A stretch of 42,651 nucleotides of DNA from positions 1-42,651 of the forward strand of contig NZ_QDFI01000036.1 of the NCBI RefSeq assembly GCF_003254465.1. The letters are read 5' to 3'. This stretch comes from Meridianimarinicoccus zhengii. GTDB lineage: Bacteria > Pseudomonadota > Alphaproteobacteria > Rhodobacterales > Rhodobacteraceae. The notes under the pieces are model-generated. The model saw nothing but the letters and a program-made list of their open reading frames with translations. It ran no database searches and was not told where the DNA came from. Position numbers and translations under genes: made by a program. The stretch's first letter is position 1. Every line of letters starts with the position of its first letter. Of the stretch, positions 25,614 through 33,626 are shown piece by piece.

Positions 25614-26495
25614 TCACAGCAGGTCCAGCCGTTTCGCCCGCTCCAGCAGCATCCGCACCGACGACGGTTGCCATCGCGTTCGTCCCCGCGGCGTGCGTTC
25701 GCGCATCGCCTCCAGTCGATCACAGATCGCCTGAAGCGTGATGTCCGGGTCCGCGCCCTTTATGGCAGCCACCAGCGCGGGCAGACGATCGTCGGCCATG
25801 CGCGGTGCGGCGCGGCCGAGCACGCTCTCTGATAGGAACCCGTCACGTACATAGGCGCGCACCGCCCGCATCAGCCGCCCATGGGTCCAGCGCCGGGCCG
25901 GGGGCAGGGGGGCGTTGACGATGCGTAGCACGTCTTCCCACGGCGTGTCCGGCCGCAGGCGGCGCACATGGGGCATCCAGTCGGCCGCATGCTCGGCCAG
26001 CCGGTCGACATAACCAGCCTGCCGTGCCAGGCGGACCTTGCGGACGGCTGCGGGATCGCGCGCGCGCAGACCCGGATTGCCGCCCACGCGTCCCGCCGCG
26101 CGGGCCGATGCCAGCCCCGCCTTCGTGCGCTCGCGGATGAGCGCGCGTTCGAACTCTGCCGCCGCCCCCAGTACCTGCAGCGTGAACTTGCCCTGAGGGG
26201 AGGCGGTGTCGATGGGATCCCGGAGCGATCGGAAAAATGCACCGCGCGCCTCCAGCCGGTCGATGACTTCCAGCAAATGCGACAGCGACCGCGCCAACCG
26301 GTCGATACGCACCACCACGAGCGTGTCGCCCCGCCCGATCCGGTCGAGCACCTGCGCGAGAACCGGCCGCGACCGATCTCCGCCCGATGCGTGCTCCGCG
26401 TGGATCACGGTGCACCCTGCCTCCTTCAGCGCACGGGACTGGGGTAGGGGGGTCTGGTCCATGGTGGACACGCGGGCATAGCCGATCAGGGGCAT
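25614..26495 (-). CDS. serine recombinase (resolvase/invertase family)
   Basis: This 293-residue recombinase has an N-terminal resolvase domain: MPLIGYARVST with the nucleophilic Ser, a VVVRIDRLARSLSHLLEVI arginine-rich catalytic stretch, GKFTLQVLGAAAEFER and the ERTKAGLASARAAGRVGG helix leading into the DNA-binding part. The C-terminal region is about 150 residues, much longer than the roughly 45-residue helix-turn-helix of Tn3-type resolvases. ATG 26495 is chosen as the start of the conserved domain. On a plasmid such an enzyme commonly resolves multimers. The inverted repeats just upstream (26511-26543) may be its crossover or operator site. Confidence 0.87.
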   Translation of the reverse strand: MPLIGYARVSTMDQTPLPQSRALKEAGCTVIHAEHASGGDRSRPVLAQVLDRIGRGDTLVVVRIDRLARSLSHLLEVIDRLEARGAFFRSLRDPIDTASPQGKFTLQVLGAAAEFERALIRERTKAGLASARAAGRVGGNPGLRARDPAAVRKVRLARQAGYVDRLAEHAADWMPHVRRLRPDTPWEDVLRIVNAPLPPARRWTHGRLMRAVRAYVRDGFLSESVLGRAAPRMADDRLPALVAAIKGADPDITLQAICDRLEAMRERTPRGRTRWQPSSVRMLLERAKRLDLL

Positions 26496-26510
26496 GGTAG
26501 ATCCGGATTG

Positions 26511-26543
26511 CAAATTTGTTTGTCGCCATCAAACGACCGTTTG
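26511..26543. promoter_or_regulatory. inverted repeats upstream of the recombinase, possible res/operator site
   Basis: CAAATTTG (26511-26518) is a perfect palindrome and CAAAC-gacc-GTTTG (26530-26543) is a perfect 5-bp inverted repeat; both share a CAAA/TTTG core. They sit 16-48 bases upstream of the recombinase start, the usual place for resolvase binding sites that double as the promoter operator. Confidence 0.4.
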
Positions 26544-26720
26544 TGAACGGATGCAAGCGCGCCCTCTGTCGTGCCGTTCATCGGAGAGCCCTTGGTTTCT
26601 ATAGGCCGAGCTCGATCAGAGCGTTCTCGCAGACCGTCGCGCGCGCGTGCTATACAAGGTGTGCGGGCGCATCCCGATAAAAACATTCGGTAGCGCGCAT
26701 AAACTCTGCAATTTGCACAT

Positions 26721-26894
26721 GTGAAGCAACGAGTATTTGCCCAGCCAAATAATTTTGATGATCCTCTTGATGGGGTCGAAGAGGTCGAGGAGGCATCGGA
26801 GGAGCATCTGAGGTTACTTCCCGATTCTATTGAAGAAGACCCCGACGATTTGCCCCGGGCCTCGGGCGGAGCGACGCGCAACAGAGGCTGTTGA
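26721..26894 (+). CDS. small acidic hypothetical protein or gene remnant
   Basis: A 57-codon frame from GTG 26721 encodes a strongly acidic peptide (FDDPLDGVEEVEEASEEH, SIEEDPDD). The local sequence is less GC-rich than its neighbours. The last dozen codons (ASGGATRNRGC) run toward the IS66 remnant, so this may be the 5' part of a gene cut by the insertion. There is no clear ribosome-binding site, and I do not recognise it. It could equally be a chance frame. Confidence 0.25.
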   Translation: MKQRVFAQPNNFDDPLDGVEEVEEASEEHLRLLPDSIEEDPDDLPRASGGATRNRGC

Positions 26895-26944
26895 TGACTG
26901 GCGGAGTGCGGAAGCGGGCCACGCTGCGCAAGTTGGTGCGTGTC

Positions 26945-27108
26945 GCGGATCGGATTGCCGCCCTTGTCGGTGGCACGTGTAAGGCGATCGTAGCTGGCAT
27001 AGCCTTCGAATTGGAGGATCCCGTCGAAGCCGCGCAGGAACTCTTCGGCGTTCTGCCCACCCCGGTCGGGGGCATAGAAGAAGACCACCCCGGGTGGCCA
27101 GCCCCTTA
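26945..27108 (-). pseudogene. IS66-family transposase (TnpC) fragment
   Basis: About 54 codons match the IS66 TnpC catalytic core (PPGVVFFYAPDRGGQNAEEFL, GFDGILQFEGYASYDRLTRA). The match begins and ends abruptly; the expected YCWAHARR continuation is absent and the frame runs into unrelated sequence. This is an inactive insertion-sequence scar. Confidence 0.75.
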
Positions 27109-27192
27109 TGCTGAATGCTGATAGCCCAACTTATCCTCCAGGAGAGGTTTCATTTTGCTTGGCATCTTGCTCTCGAAGAAATTTTCAGACCG

Positions 27193-27579
27193 TCAGATAG
27201 CCCTCATGCTGATCGACAGCCATTTGGCGAATTGCGCTTCGCTGACTGCGCCAGTCGCCAGGTTCTCCATCATCCTGACGCCCTCGATCGTTTGGGGACG
27301 GAATGAGTATCCGTTCAGTCGCAGGAAGGTGAGCGCCGTCACGAAGGCCGTGCGCTTGTTGCCATCCACGAAGGCATGAGCCTTGGAGATTCCGAACGCA
27401 TAGGCTGCGGCGATCTCTGCACGCACGGAGTCGGTATAGGCAGCGAGGTTCATCGCACGGGCGCAGCCCATCTCCAGGAGCGCACGGTCGCGCATGCCGG
27501 GCGCGCCGCCATGTCGGGTGATCTGTCGATCATGGATGGCAAGGACGGCAGCGAACGGAACCCAGACCGGCTCGCTCAA
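27193..27579 (-). CDS. doc: Doc toxin (Fic/Doc superfamily kinase)
   Basis: This 128-residue protein has the Doc signature HAFVDGNKRTA (residues 68-78), a Fic-fold active site; Doc of phage P1 phosphorylates elongation factor Tu and halts translation. The upstream helices (RDRALLEMGCARAMNLAAY) also fit the family. The start is TTG 27579, which overlaps the antitoxin stop as TTGA, so it is translationally coupled. The active-site residues are intact, so it is probably functional, keeping the plasmid in the population by post-segregational killing. Confidence 0.92.
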   Translation of the reverse strand: MSEPVWVPFAAVLAIHDRQITRHGGAPGMRDRALLEMGCARAMNLAAYTDSVRAEIAAAYAFGISKAHAFVDGNKRTAFVTALTFLRLNGYSFRPQTIEGVRMMENLATGAVSEAQFAKWLSISMRAI

Positions 27580-27800
27580 GCGAGTGCCTGAAGCAGGTCG
27601 CGGTTTTCGTCCATCACGATCTCCGCGGCGGCCAGCGCGGCCGCAACCCCGGGATCGTGCGGCGCAATCTTCAGACTGCCGTCATCTCCACGCACGATGA
27701 AGAGCGTGTCACCCTCCTTCGCGTCCAGGATGGTGAGCATTTCGGTGGTCAAAGTCATGACGGCAGAGTTGCCGACTTTCCGTATCTTTGCTTCAAACAT
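27576..27800 (-). CDS. AbrB/MazE-type antitoxin paired with Doc
   Basis: This 74-residue protein starts at ATG 27800 with AAGG six bases upstream. The first 45 residues are a swapped-hairpin AbrB/SpoVT DNA-binding domain (MFEAKIRKVGNSAVMTLTTEML, then LDAKEGDTLFIV). The C-terminal tail (ALAAAEIVMDENRDLLQALA) should wrap around and neutralise Doc. P1 pairs Doc with a Phd-fold antitoxin instead, so this is a mixed-type module. The DNA-binding half probably represses the operon. Confidence 0.9.
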   Translation of the reverse strand: MFEAKIRKVGNSAVMTLTTEMLTILDAKEGDTLFIVRGDDGSLKIAPHDPGVAAALAAAEIVMDENRDLLQALA

Positions 27801-27918
27801 GATGTGCCTTGATGGATATATGAAAGTATATACAGCCATTTCCGTGCCAGGCAAACCTTCAACATTCAGCGTCAGGGGCTGGCCCCCGGGCGGGTCGACC
27901 CTACCCCAGCCGCGATCG

Positions 27919-28149
27919 TCACGGGCCAGTGCCCATGGCCAGCGCCACGCGCGTGGCCTCGACAAGATCGTGGCGACTGTCCGAGTAAAGCCCGGAGAGG
28001 GTCTCTCCCAAGCCTGGCATCCGGTCGAACCCCAGAAGAAGCGCGGCCAGGACATTGTCGAAGGGCAGCGATCTCGCCCCAAGGTCGATCATCAGGGTCG
28101 AGGGGTCGCGCAGCGTGGTGCATGTTCTGGATCGGACGCCCTCGCTCAT
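27919..28149 (-). CDS. unassigned short frame, possibly a gene remnant
   Basis: A 76-codon frame from ATG 28149 has protein-like composition (DNVLAALLLGFDRMPGLGETL, RHDLVEATRVALAMG) with alternating hydrophobic helices. No ribosome-binding site is seen and I do not recognise the family. It may be the tail of a gene cut during rearrangement, since both flanks carry foreign or scar DNA. Confidence 0.3.
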   Translation of the reverse strand: MSEGVRSRTCTTLRDPSTLMIDLGARSLPFDNVLAALLLGFDRMPGLGETLSGLYSDSRHDLVEATRVALAMGTGP

Positions 28150-28185
28150 GAAAAGTTGACGTCCGGCTTCACGTGATTTCCCTGA

Positions 28186-28860
28186 TCAGGGTCCCCGCTG
28201 CGTTAACAGCCGCAGGCAGAACGCAGTCTCTGCGAGGATCGTCAGCGCGTATGCCGGGGCAAAGACCGGCGACCATTCGGGTGCGAGGAGACGCAGACCG
28301 CTGCCTGTCAGATAGACCAGTCCGGCCAGCGCCAACCCCGCACCGAACACCTTCGCGAAGATGCCAGAGTGCCAGACAAGCAGGCCCATCATCAGGCTGT
28401 TGACCCCGAAAAAGACAAGGCCGAGATCGTAGCCGTGGGCGTGCAGGTCGAGGAACACCAGCGCCAGCGTCGGGGCGTCGGCCAGACCCTCGGCGCGGGT
28501 CAGCACCAGCCAGGCGGTGAGCAATGCCATGAGACTGGCGGCGATGAGCACCGCCTGGACCAGGCGGAAGACCATCGCCGAGAGGGCAAGCCCCGGCGCC
28601 ATGGTGCGGAAGATCAGGTAGAGCAGGATCGCAAGTCCCGCGTCGCTGAGTGCCATCACGAGATCGGCTGCGATCGCCAGGCGGAACCGGCCGGGTGCCG
28701 CAAGGATTGCGGCGGCGGTGGCGTCGGCATCACTGAGGTCGATCAGCGGCCCCCGGAGGCCCAACTCGGCGCCGAGACCGGTCACGATGATGACGAGGTA
28801 GAGCAACCCGGAGAGCCGCGCCCTGCGCGCAATGTCGTTGGTGAGTGTCAGAGCGGTCAT
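28186..28860 (-). CDS. DUF4386-family membrane protein
   Basis: The 224-residue protein has six or so membrane helices and the DUF4386 pattern: an N-terminal ARLSGLLYLVIIVTGLGAE, the central FRLVQAVLIAASLMALL, and HAHGYDLGLVFFGVNSLMMGLLVW near the middle. ATG 28860 is preceded by AAAGGA. The biochemical role of this family is not established; members are often near stress or signalling genes. It lies 26 bases downstream of the EamA transporter gene in the same direction, so the two are likely co-transcribed. Confidence 0.85.
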   Translation of the reverse strand: MTALTLTNDIARRARLSGLLYLVIIVTGLGAELGLRGPLIDLSDADATAAAILAAPGRFRLAIAADLVMALSDAGLAILLYLIFRTMAPGLALSAMVFRLVQAVLIAASLMALLTAWLVLTRAEGLADAPTLALVFLDLHAHGYDLGLVFFGVNSLMMGLLVWHSGIFAKVFGAGLALAGLVYLTGSGLRLLAPEWSPVFAPAYALTILAETAFCLRLLTQRGP

Positions 28861-28886
28861 TCGGAAGGTCCTTTCTAGAATGGCGG

Positions 28887-29786
28887 TCAGGCGGGCCTTG
28901 CCGGACTTGGGGCCGGGTGAATGGTGGCAATCCTGGCGGAGGGACGGTTGGCCCGCTGCCCCGCCCAGACCGAACCGAGGACGATGGCGGCACCGAGCCC
29001 CTGCAGCGGTGTCAGGGACTGACCGAGCACCACCCAACCGAGCAGCACAGCCGTCACGGGACTCATCATGCCGAGCATAGAGACGGCGCCGGGCTCGATC
29101 CGGGCGATACCCCGGAACCAAATTACGTAGCTGGCCGCGGCGCCGATGAGGCCGAGCCAGAGCAGCCCGGCGAGGTTGGTCGCCGTCAGGGGCGGGAGCG
29201 GCGGCTCGACGATCAGCGCCATCGGCAACAGGATCAAACCCCCGGCTGTCAGCTGCCATGCGGTGAAGCTGAGGGCGGAAACGGGCGGCTGCCATTTCCG
29301 GCTGAGGACCGTGCCGGCGGCCATGGACGCGGCGCCACCGAAGCCGGCGGCGATGCCGATGGGGTCGAGGGCGGCGTCCGGCGAGATCAGCAGAAGCGCC
29401 ACGCCCAGAACGCCGGTGGCCGCCGCGGCGACCGCGCCCGCCCGGATCGGCGTGCCGAGCCACCCGCGCGCCATGAGGATCACCATCATGGCCTGCAGCG
29501 ATCCCAGCGTGGCCGCGACCCCGCCAGGAAGCCTATAGGCGGCCACGAACAGCAGCACCCAGAACAACGCGAAGTTCAGGCTGCCGAGCAGGAAGGTCCG
29601 CCCGAGCCAGGCGCGGGGCGGCAGGCAGCGCGTGAGCGCGAGCAGCAGCAGCCCGGCTGGCAAGGCCCTAAGCGCGGCAAGGGTCACGGGATAGCCCGCG
29701 GGCAGCGCCTCGGTCGTGACGAGATAGGTGCTGCCCCAGACCGCGGGGGCCAGCGCCGTGAGAAGGATGTCGGAAGCGCGGGACAT
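28887..29786 (-). CDS. EamA-family (DMT) small-molecule exporter
   Basis: The 299 residues form ten predicted membrane helices in two EamA repeats. Family features are APAVWGSTYLVTTEALP near the N-terminus, LGSLQAMMVILMARGWLG at the end of repeat one, and PVTAVLLGWVVLGQSLTPLQGLGAAIVLGSVW in repeat two. These proteins export amino acids, metabolites or drugs, but the substrate cannot be told. AGGAG lies nine bases upstream of ATG 29786. It belongs to the left-facing block with wrbA and the DsbA-like gene. Confidence 0.9.
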   Translation of the reverse strand: MSRASDILLTALAPAVWGSTYLVTTEALPAGYPVTLAALRALPAGLLLLALTRCLPPRAWLGRTFLLGSLNFALFWVLLFVAAYRLPGGVAATLGSLQAMMVILMARGWLGTPIRAGAVAAAATGVLGVALLLISPDAALDPIGIAAGFGGAASMAAGTVLSRKWQPPVSALSFTAWQLTAGGLILLPMALIVEPPLPPLTATNLAGLLWLGLIGAAASYVIWFRGIARIEPGAVSMLGMMSPVTAVLLGWVVLGQSLTPLQGLGAAIVLGSVWAGQRANRPSARIATIHPAPSPARPA

Positions 29787-29809
29787 GGCTCATGTCTCCT
29801 GGCGGGGGC

Positions 29810-29958
29810 TCACCAGAGCGTGTGGAAGGGCAAGTGCGTTTGGTCAAGCAAGGGATCGAGGCCGATGTCGCGCATCAGGTATGCGGCAGATCGCGCGGAA
29901 AGCCGCGCGGGATGCGGTGGCGGTGCCGGGCTGCAGTGCGGCGGACCGAGAGTGTCAT
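29810..29958 (-). pseudogene. possible frameshifted DUF1127-like small gene
   Basis: A short frame starts at ATG 29958 (MTLSVRRTAA) with AAAGGA a few bases upstream, but stops at once after about 27 codons. Another frame covering the same bases reads ARLSARSAAYLMRDIGLDP before its stop at 29810, which resembles the C-terminal RDIGL motif of DUF1127 proteins. A single-base indel could have split such a gene. The similarity is short, so this is tentative. Confidence 0.35.
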
Positions 29959-29969
29959 GGCATGTCCTT

Positions 29970-30608
29970 TCAGGCAACGCGGCGAAGGGCGGCGCGCAAT
30001 TGGGCGGCCAGATCCTCGCGCGGTCCGTTGACGAGCCGGGCGCCGGTCTCGCGGACGATGAGGGTCGGGATGGACCGGACCTGAAGGGCACTGGCGTGTT
30101 GCCGATCGGTCTCGACTGCGCGGAGGGTTTCCGCGTCCTCAAAAGTATTGGCGAAGGCGGCGCTCTCGAAGCCGAGATCCCGGGCGGCCTGCAGCACCGT
30201 TGCCGGGTCGGCCACGTTCCGCGCCTCGGTCAGATGCGCGCGCTGCAGGCGGTCGAACATGTCCCAGTGGGCCGCCTGTCCGCCAAGCCGCTCCGCCGCC
30301 TTGCATCCCAGGGCGGCGGTCAGCCCGTGGGGATAGTCGAAGGGCGCGGCCCGCATGGCGTCGATATCGACGAGGTCCGGCCGGTCGCAGACCTGGCGGC
30401 ACACCGCCCAGTGCCCGAGGATGGTCTCGCGGGCGTCCTCGGGCGTGCCCCAGCGAGTAGCCATCTCGGCGCGGCTGGCCTGCAGGACAAAGGTGCGGTG
30501 CCGGATGTCGAGGTCGAACTCGGCGGCAAGCGCCCGCATTCGCGACGAGATGTTGAAGCACCAGCAGCAGACGACGTCGTGGAAGAAGTCGACGGTCAGG
30601 GAAGCCAT
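29970..30608 (-). CDS. DsbA-family oxidoreductase (FrnE-like)
   Basis: The 212-residue protein has a DSBA-like thioredoxin fold: SLTVDFFHDVVCCWC with a CxxC site (Cys-Cys-Trp-Cys) near residues 14-17, a helical insertion, and the cis-Pro loop SIPTLIV near the C-terminus. There is no signal peptide, so it is cytoplasmic, as FrnE-type proteins are. ATG 30608 shares a base with the wrbA stop (TGATG) and has GAGGAGG seven bases upstream; a GTG one codon earlier is possible. Coupling to wrbA suggests a thiol or quinone stress role. Confidence 0.88.
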   Translation of the reverse strand: MASLTVDFFHDVVCCWCFNISSRMRALAAEFDLDIRHRTFVLQASRAEMATRWGTPEDARETILGHWAVCRQVCDRPDLVDIDAMRAAPFDYPHGLTAALGCKAAERLGGQAAHWDMFDRLQRAHLTEARNVADPATVLQAARDLGFESAAFANTFEDAETLRAVETDRQHASALQVRSIPTLIVRETGARLVNGPREDLAAQLRAALRRVA

Positions 30609-31231
30609 CACGCCGCCTCCTCTGACAGGTTGCCCCCAGCCAGCCGCGCGGCGATCCGTGCCACATGCGTGCCCTGGAACCGCGCCCCGGCGAGGTCGGT
30701 CTCGGTGGGCGCGCGTGAGCCATCGGCCCCGGCGATGGTGCCCGCGCCATAGGGCGCACCGCCGACGATGCCCTCGGCCGTCGTCTGACCGGCGAAGGTG
30801 TAGGGCATGCCGGCAATCAGCATTCCGAAATGCTGCAGCGGGATTTGGGTCGACAGCAGCGTCGCCTCGTGCCCGCCATGCTGCGAACCGGTGGAGGCGA
30901 AGACGGCGGCGACCTTGCCGACCAGCGCGTTGCGCGCCCAGAGGCCACCGGCCTGGTCGAGGAAGGATTTCATCTGCCCGGCCATCATGCCGAAGAGCGT
31001 CGGCGTGCCGAAGATGATCGCGTCGTAGGCCTCCAGATCGGCCGGCGCGGCCAGGGGCGTGTCATCCGCTACGAAGCCAGCCTTCTGCCGGATTTCCTCG
31101 GGAACAGTTTCAGGCACGCGACGCAGGTCGACATGGGTGCCGGCGACGCTGCGGGCGCCGTCGGCCTCGGCCTGCGCAAGGGCACGGACATGGCCGTAGC
31201 TGGAGTAGTAGAGAACGAGAACGCGGGTCAT
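30608..31231 (-). CDS. wrbA: NAD(P)H:quinone oxidoreductase WrbA
   Basis: This 207-residue flavodoxin-like protein has the FMN-binding loop [12 protein letters not shown], the [20 protein letters not shown] segment and the C-terminal [11 protein letters not shown]...[11 protein letters not shown] region typical of WrbA. It reduces quinones by two electrons, avoiding semiquinones. The ATG at 31231 has GAGAGG a few bases upstream, which lies in the arm of a predicted hairpin. LysR is encoded just upstream in the same direction, and the DsbA-like gene overlaps downstream. Confidence 0.95.
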   Translation of the reverse strand: MTRVLVLYYSSYGHVRALAQAEADGARSVAGTHVDLRRVPETVPEEIRQKAGFVADDTPLAAPADLEAYDAIIFGTPTLFGMMAGQMKSFLDQAGGLWARNALVGKVAAVFASTGSQHGGHEATLLSTQIPLQHFGMLIAGMPYTFAGQTTAEGIVGGAPYGAGTIAGADGSRAPTETDLAGARFQGTHVARIAARLAGGNLSEEAA

Positions 31232-31234
31232 GGG

Positions 31235-31271
31235 ATCCTCTCGGGGGCGGGGTTTCGTTGCCTGAGAGGAT
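31235..31271 (-). promoter_or_regulatory. inverted repeat covering the wrbA ribosome-binding site
   Basis: In the wrbA mRNA sense, ATCCTCTC (bases 31271-31264) can pair perfectly with GAGAGGAT (31242-31235) across a 21-base loop. The second arm contains the wrbA ribosome-binding site and ends three bases before the ATG. The stem would hide the site, so translation may be controlled, or the repeat may be an operator for the LysR protein. Confidence 0.5.
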
Positions 31272-31337
31272 GGGGGATGCGGCGCAGCGGAATAACCGAC
31301 CGGATGTCACTTCATTCTTTACGCAGGTTGAAGAATG

Positions 31338-32225
31338 TCAGCACCGGAGCGCCGCGCGCAGGTGGTCGAGGAAGGCCGTGACCTTCGCATCCATCCCCAG
31401 CCGCGAGGCCGTCACGGCGAAGATCTCCGGCGCGGGAAGCTCCCAGTCGGGCAGAACGCGCACCAGCGCGCCCCGCGCCTCGGCCTCGTTCGAGACGAAG
31501 TCCGGCAAGGTGCCGATGCCCTGGCCCGCGATCAAAAGGTCGCGCAGGACGAGGCTGTTGCCGACCCGAACCGGCGGATCGAGGTCGATCGTGACCGTGC
31601 CGGAAGGGCCCGTCAGCGCCCATGAGGTCAGGTGGTCCGCAAGCAGGAAGCCGATCACCCGGTGCTGCGCGATGTCCTGCGGCGCCGGCGGCACGCCCGC
31701 CCTTTCCAGATAGGCAGGTGCCGCGAAGATCCGCTGCCGCATCGTTCCGACCCTGCGCGTCACCAACGCCGAGTCCGGCATGGCGGGCCGGATGCGGATC
31801 GAGACATCGAAACCGCCCTCGACCATGTCCACGACGCGATCGTCCATCGACAGCGTGAGGCGGAGATCGGGATAGGCGTCGAGAAACGCAGGCAGGACCG
31901 GCGCGATCACCGTCTGCCCGAAGGAGCTGGAGGCGTTGACCTTCAGATGCCCCCGCACGGCCCCGGCGCCATCGCGGATGCGCGTCTCGACCCCGGCAAC
32001 GGCATCCAGAATGCCTGTCGCCTCGTCGTAGTAGAGCCGCCCGGCATCGGTGAGCGACATGGAGCGGGTCGTGCGGGTGAGCAGCGTCGTGCCAAGACTC
32101 TCTTCGAGCAGCTTGATCTCGCGGCTCAGGAGCGCAGGCGAGACGCCCAGATCCTCAGCTGCGCGCGAGAAACTGCGACGCTCCACGATGCGTCGAAAGG
32201 CCTGCATGACCGACAGCTTGTCCAT
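31338..32225 (-). CDS. LysR-family transcriptional regulator
   Basis: The 295 residues have an N-terminal winged helix-turn-helix (MQAFRRIVERRSFSRAAEDLGVSPALLSREIKLLEESLGTTLL) and a substrate-binding domain from about residue 90 (VRGHLKVNASSSFGQTVIAPVL...). ATG 32225 begins the conserved domain and has GGAG close upstream. It reads toward wrbA, 106 bases away, rather than diverging from it. The subgroup resembles regulators of quinone- and electrophile-response genes, so wrbA and the DsbA-like gene are plausible targets. The inducer is unknown. Confidence 0.93.
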   Translation of the reverse strand: MDKLSVMQAFRRIVERRSFSRAAEDLGVSPALLSREIKLLEESLGTTLLTRTTRSMSLTDAGRLYYDEATGILDAVAGVETRIRDGAGAVRGHLKVNASSSFGQTVIAPVLPAFLDAYPDLRLTLSMDDRVVDMVEGGFDVSIRIRPAMPDSALVTRRVGTMRQRIFAAPAYLERAGVPPAPQDIAQHRVIGFLLADHLTSWALTGPSGTVTIDLDPPVRVGNSLVLRDLLIAGQGIGTLPDFVSNEAEARGALVRVLPDWELPAPEIFAVTASRLGMDAKVTAFLDHLRAALRC

Positions 32226-32552
32226 GGTCTCCGAATTCCGAAGCTCAAAACCATACCGAGGGCGTATCCGAGCCGCTGATCCAGAGTTACACGATCGGCA
32301 AGTGCTGCCGAAGCACGACCTGCTCCCCCCTTTTCTGAACCTCCACATGCTCAGCGCGAGCGGCCTACATCAGTCCTTCGCTCACCACCAAAATGCTGCC
32401 GCGCAGCGTCAACGGACAGACCACGCGCTGCAGGCAGACGATCCGAGACTGGTGAGCGGCGGACTTCGGAAGGTCTGCCCGTTCGCCGCGAACGGTCAGT
32501 TGCCGCTGGGCCTGCGGGAACCCGTGAATACGACCCGCTACTTCGACACCGC
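32226..32552. other. gap between LysR and the alcohol dehydrogenase, no gene seen
   Basis: These 327 bases hold no frame with domain signal or a ribosome-binding site. They contain the upstream region of the LysR gene and the end of the dehydrogenase transcript. Nothing recognisable was found. Confidence 0.45.
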
Positions 32553-33626
32553 TCAGGGCGTGATCGCAACCTTCAGGACGCCGTCGCGCTGGTTGGCGAA
32601 AAGGTCATAGGCCGCCTCGATGTCGTCCAGCGCAAACCGGTGCGTGACCATCGAACCCAGATCAACCTGGCCGGATTCGATCACCGCCATCAGCCGGCGC
32701 ATCCGCTCCTTGCCGCCGGGACAGAGCGTGGTGATGATGGTGTGGTCCCCCAGCCCCGCGACCAGCGCGTCGAGCGGGATTTTCAGGTCGCCGGAATAGA
32801 CTCCAAGGCTCGACAGCGTGCCGCCCGGCCGCAGCACCCGAAGTGCCGCCTCGAAGGTGGCCTGCAACCCCAGCGCCTCGATGGCGACATCGACGCCGCG
32901 GCCGTCGGTGATCCGCAGGATTTCGTCGACTGGATCGACCTTCGAGAAATCCACGACCTCGTGCGCACCCATCCTGCGCGCCATCTCCAGCCGCTCGGGC
33001 ACCTGGTCCACCGCGATGATCTTCGCGGCGCCCATCAGCCGCGCGCCCGCCGTCGCGCAAAGCCCGATGGGCCCCTGTGCGAACACCGCAACCATGTCGC
33101 CGATGCGGATCTTGCCGCTCTCGGCACCGCCGAAGCCGGTGGACATGATGTCTGGGCACATCAGCACCTGTTCGTCGCTCAGGGTCTCTGGCACAGGCGC
33201 AAGATTGGCCATCGCGTCCTGAACCAGGATATACTCGGCTTGGGCACCGTCGATGGTATTGCCGAACTTCCAGCCTCCCAGCGGCTTCCAGCCGTGCTTT
33301 GTGCCCGCCCCGTCCTGTGAGCAGCGCCCGCACTGACAGGCGTTCGACCACATGGACGGCGTGATTGCGCCGGCGATGACCCGCTGTCCTTCGGTAAAGC
33401 CCTGCACGGCCGAGCCTAGCTTCTCGATCACGCCCACCGGTTCGTGCCCGATGGTCAGACCTTTCTCCACCGGATACTCGCCCTTCAGGATGTGAACATC
33501 TGTCCCGCAGATCGTGGTCGTCGTGATGCGCACAAGAGCATCGAGCGGCCCAACATCCGGGATCGGCTTGTCACCGAGCACGATCCGTCCGGGTTCCACG
33601 AACACCGCCGCCTTCATCATCCCCAT
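32553..33626 (-). CDS. zinc-dependent alcohol dehydrogenase
   Basis: This 357-residue MDR-superfamily protein has the catalytic-zinc residues in ICGTDVH (Cys) and GHEPVGVIEKLG (His-Glu), a structural-zinc-like cluster CQCGRCSQDG that is shorter than usual, and a Rossmann fold (VAVFAQGPIGLCATAGARLMGA). It probably oxidises alcohols or reduces aldehydes with NAD(P). The structural loop has only three Cys in the expected spacing (CQCGRC), which is also seen in related isopropanol-type enzymes. GGGGAG lies three bases before ATG 33626. Confidence 0.92.
   Translation of the reverse strand: MGMMKAAVFVEPGRIVLGDKPIPDVGPLDALVRITTTTICGTDVHILKGEYPVEKGLTIGHEPVGVIEKLGSAVQGFTEGQRVIAGAITPSMWSNACQCGRCSQDGAGTKHGWKPLGGWKFGNTIDGAQAEYILVQDAMANLAPVPETLSDEQVLMCPDIMSTGFGGAESGKIRIGDMVAVFAQGPIGLCATAGARLMGAAKIIAVDQVPERLEMARRMGAHEVVDFSKVDPVDEILRITDGRGVDVAIEALGLQATFEAALRVLRPGGTLSSLGVYSGDLKIPLDALVAGLGDHTIITTLCPGGKERMRRLMAVIESGQVDLGSMVTHRFALDDIEAAYDLFANQRDGVLKVAITP

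Noticed and set aside
31243-31263. Sequence CTCTCAGGCAA (wrbA sense) resembling the end of a glycine riboswitch
   Set aside because: The rest of the aptamer (conserved core and second helix) is absent and wrbA is not a glycine-related gene.
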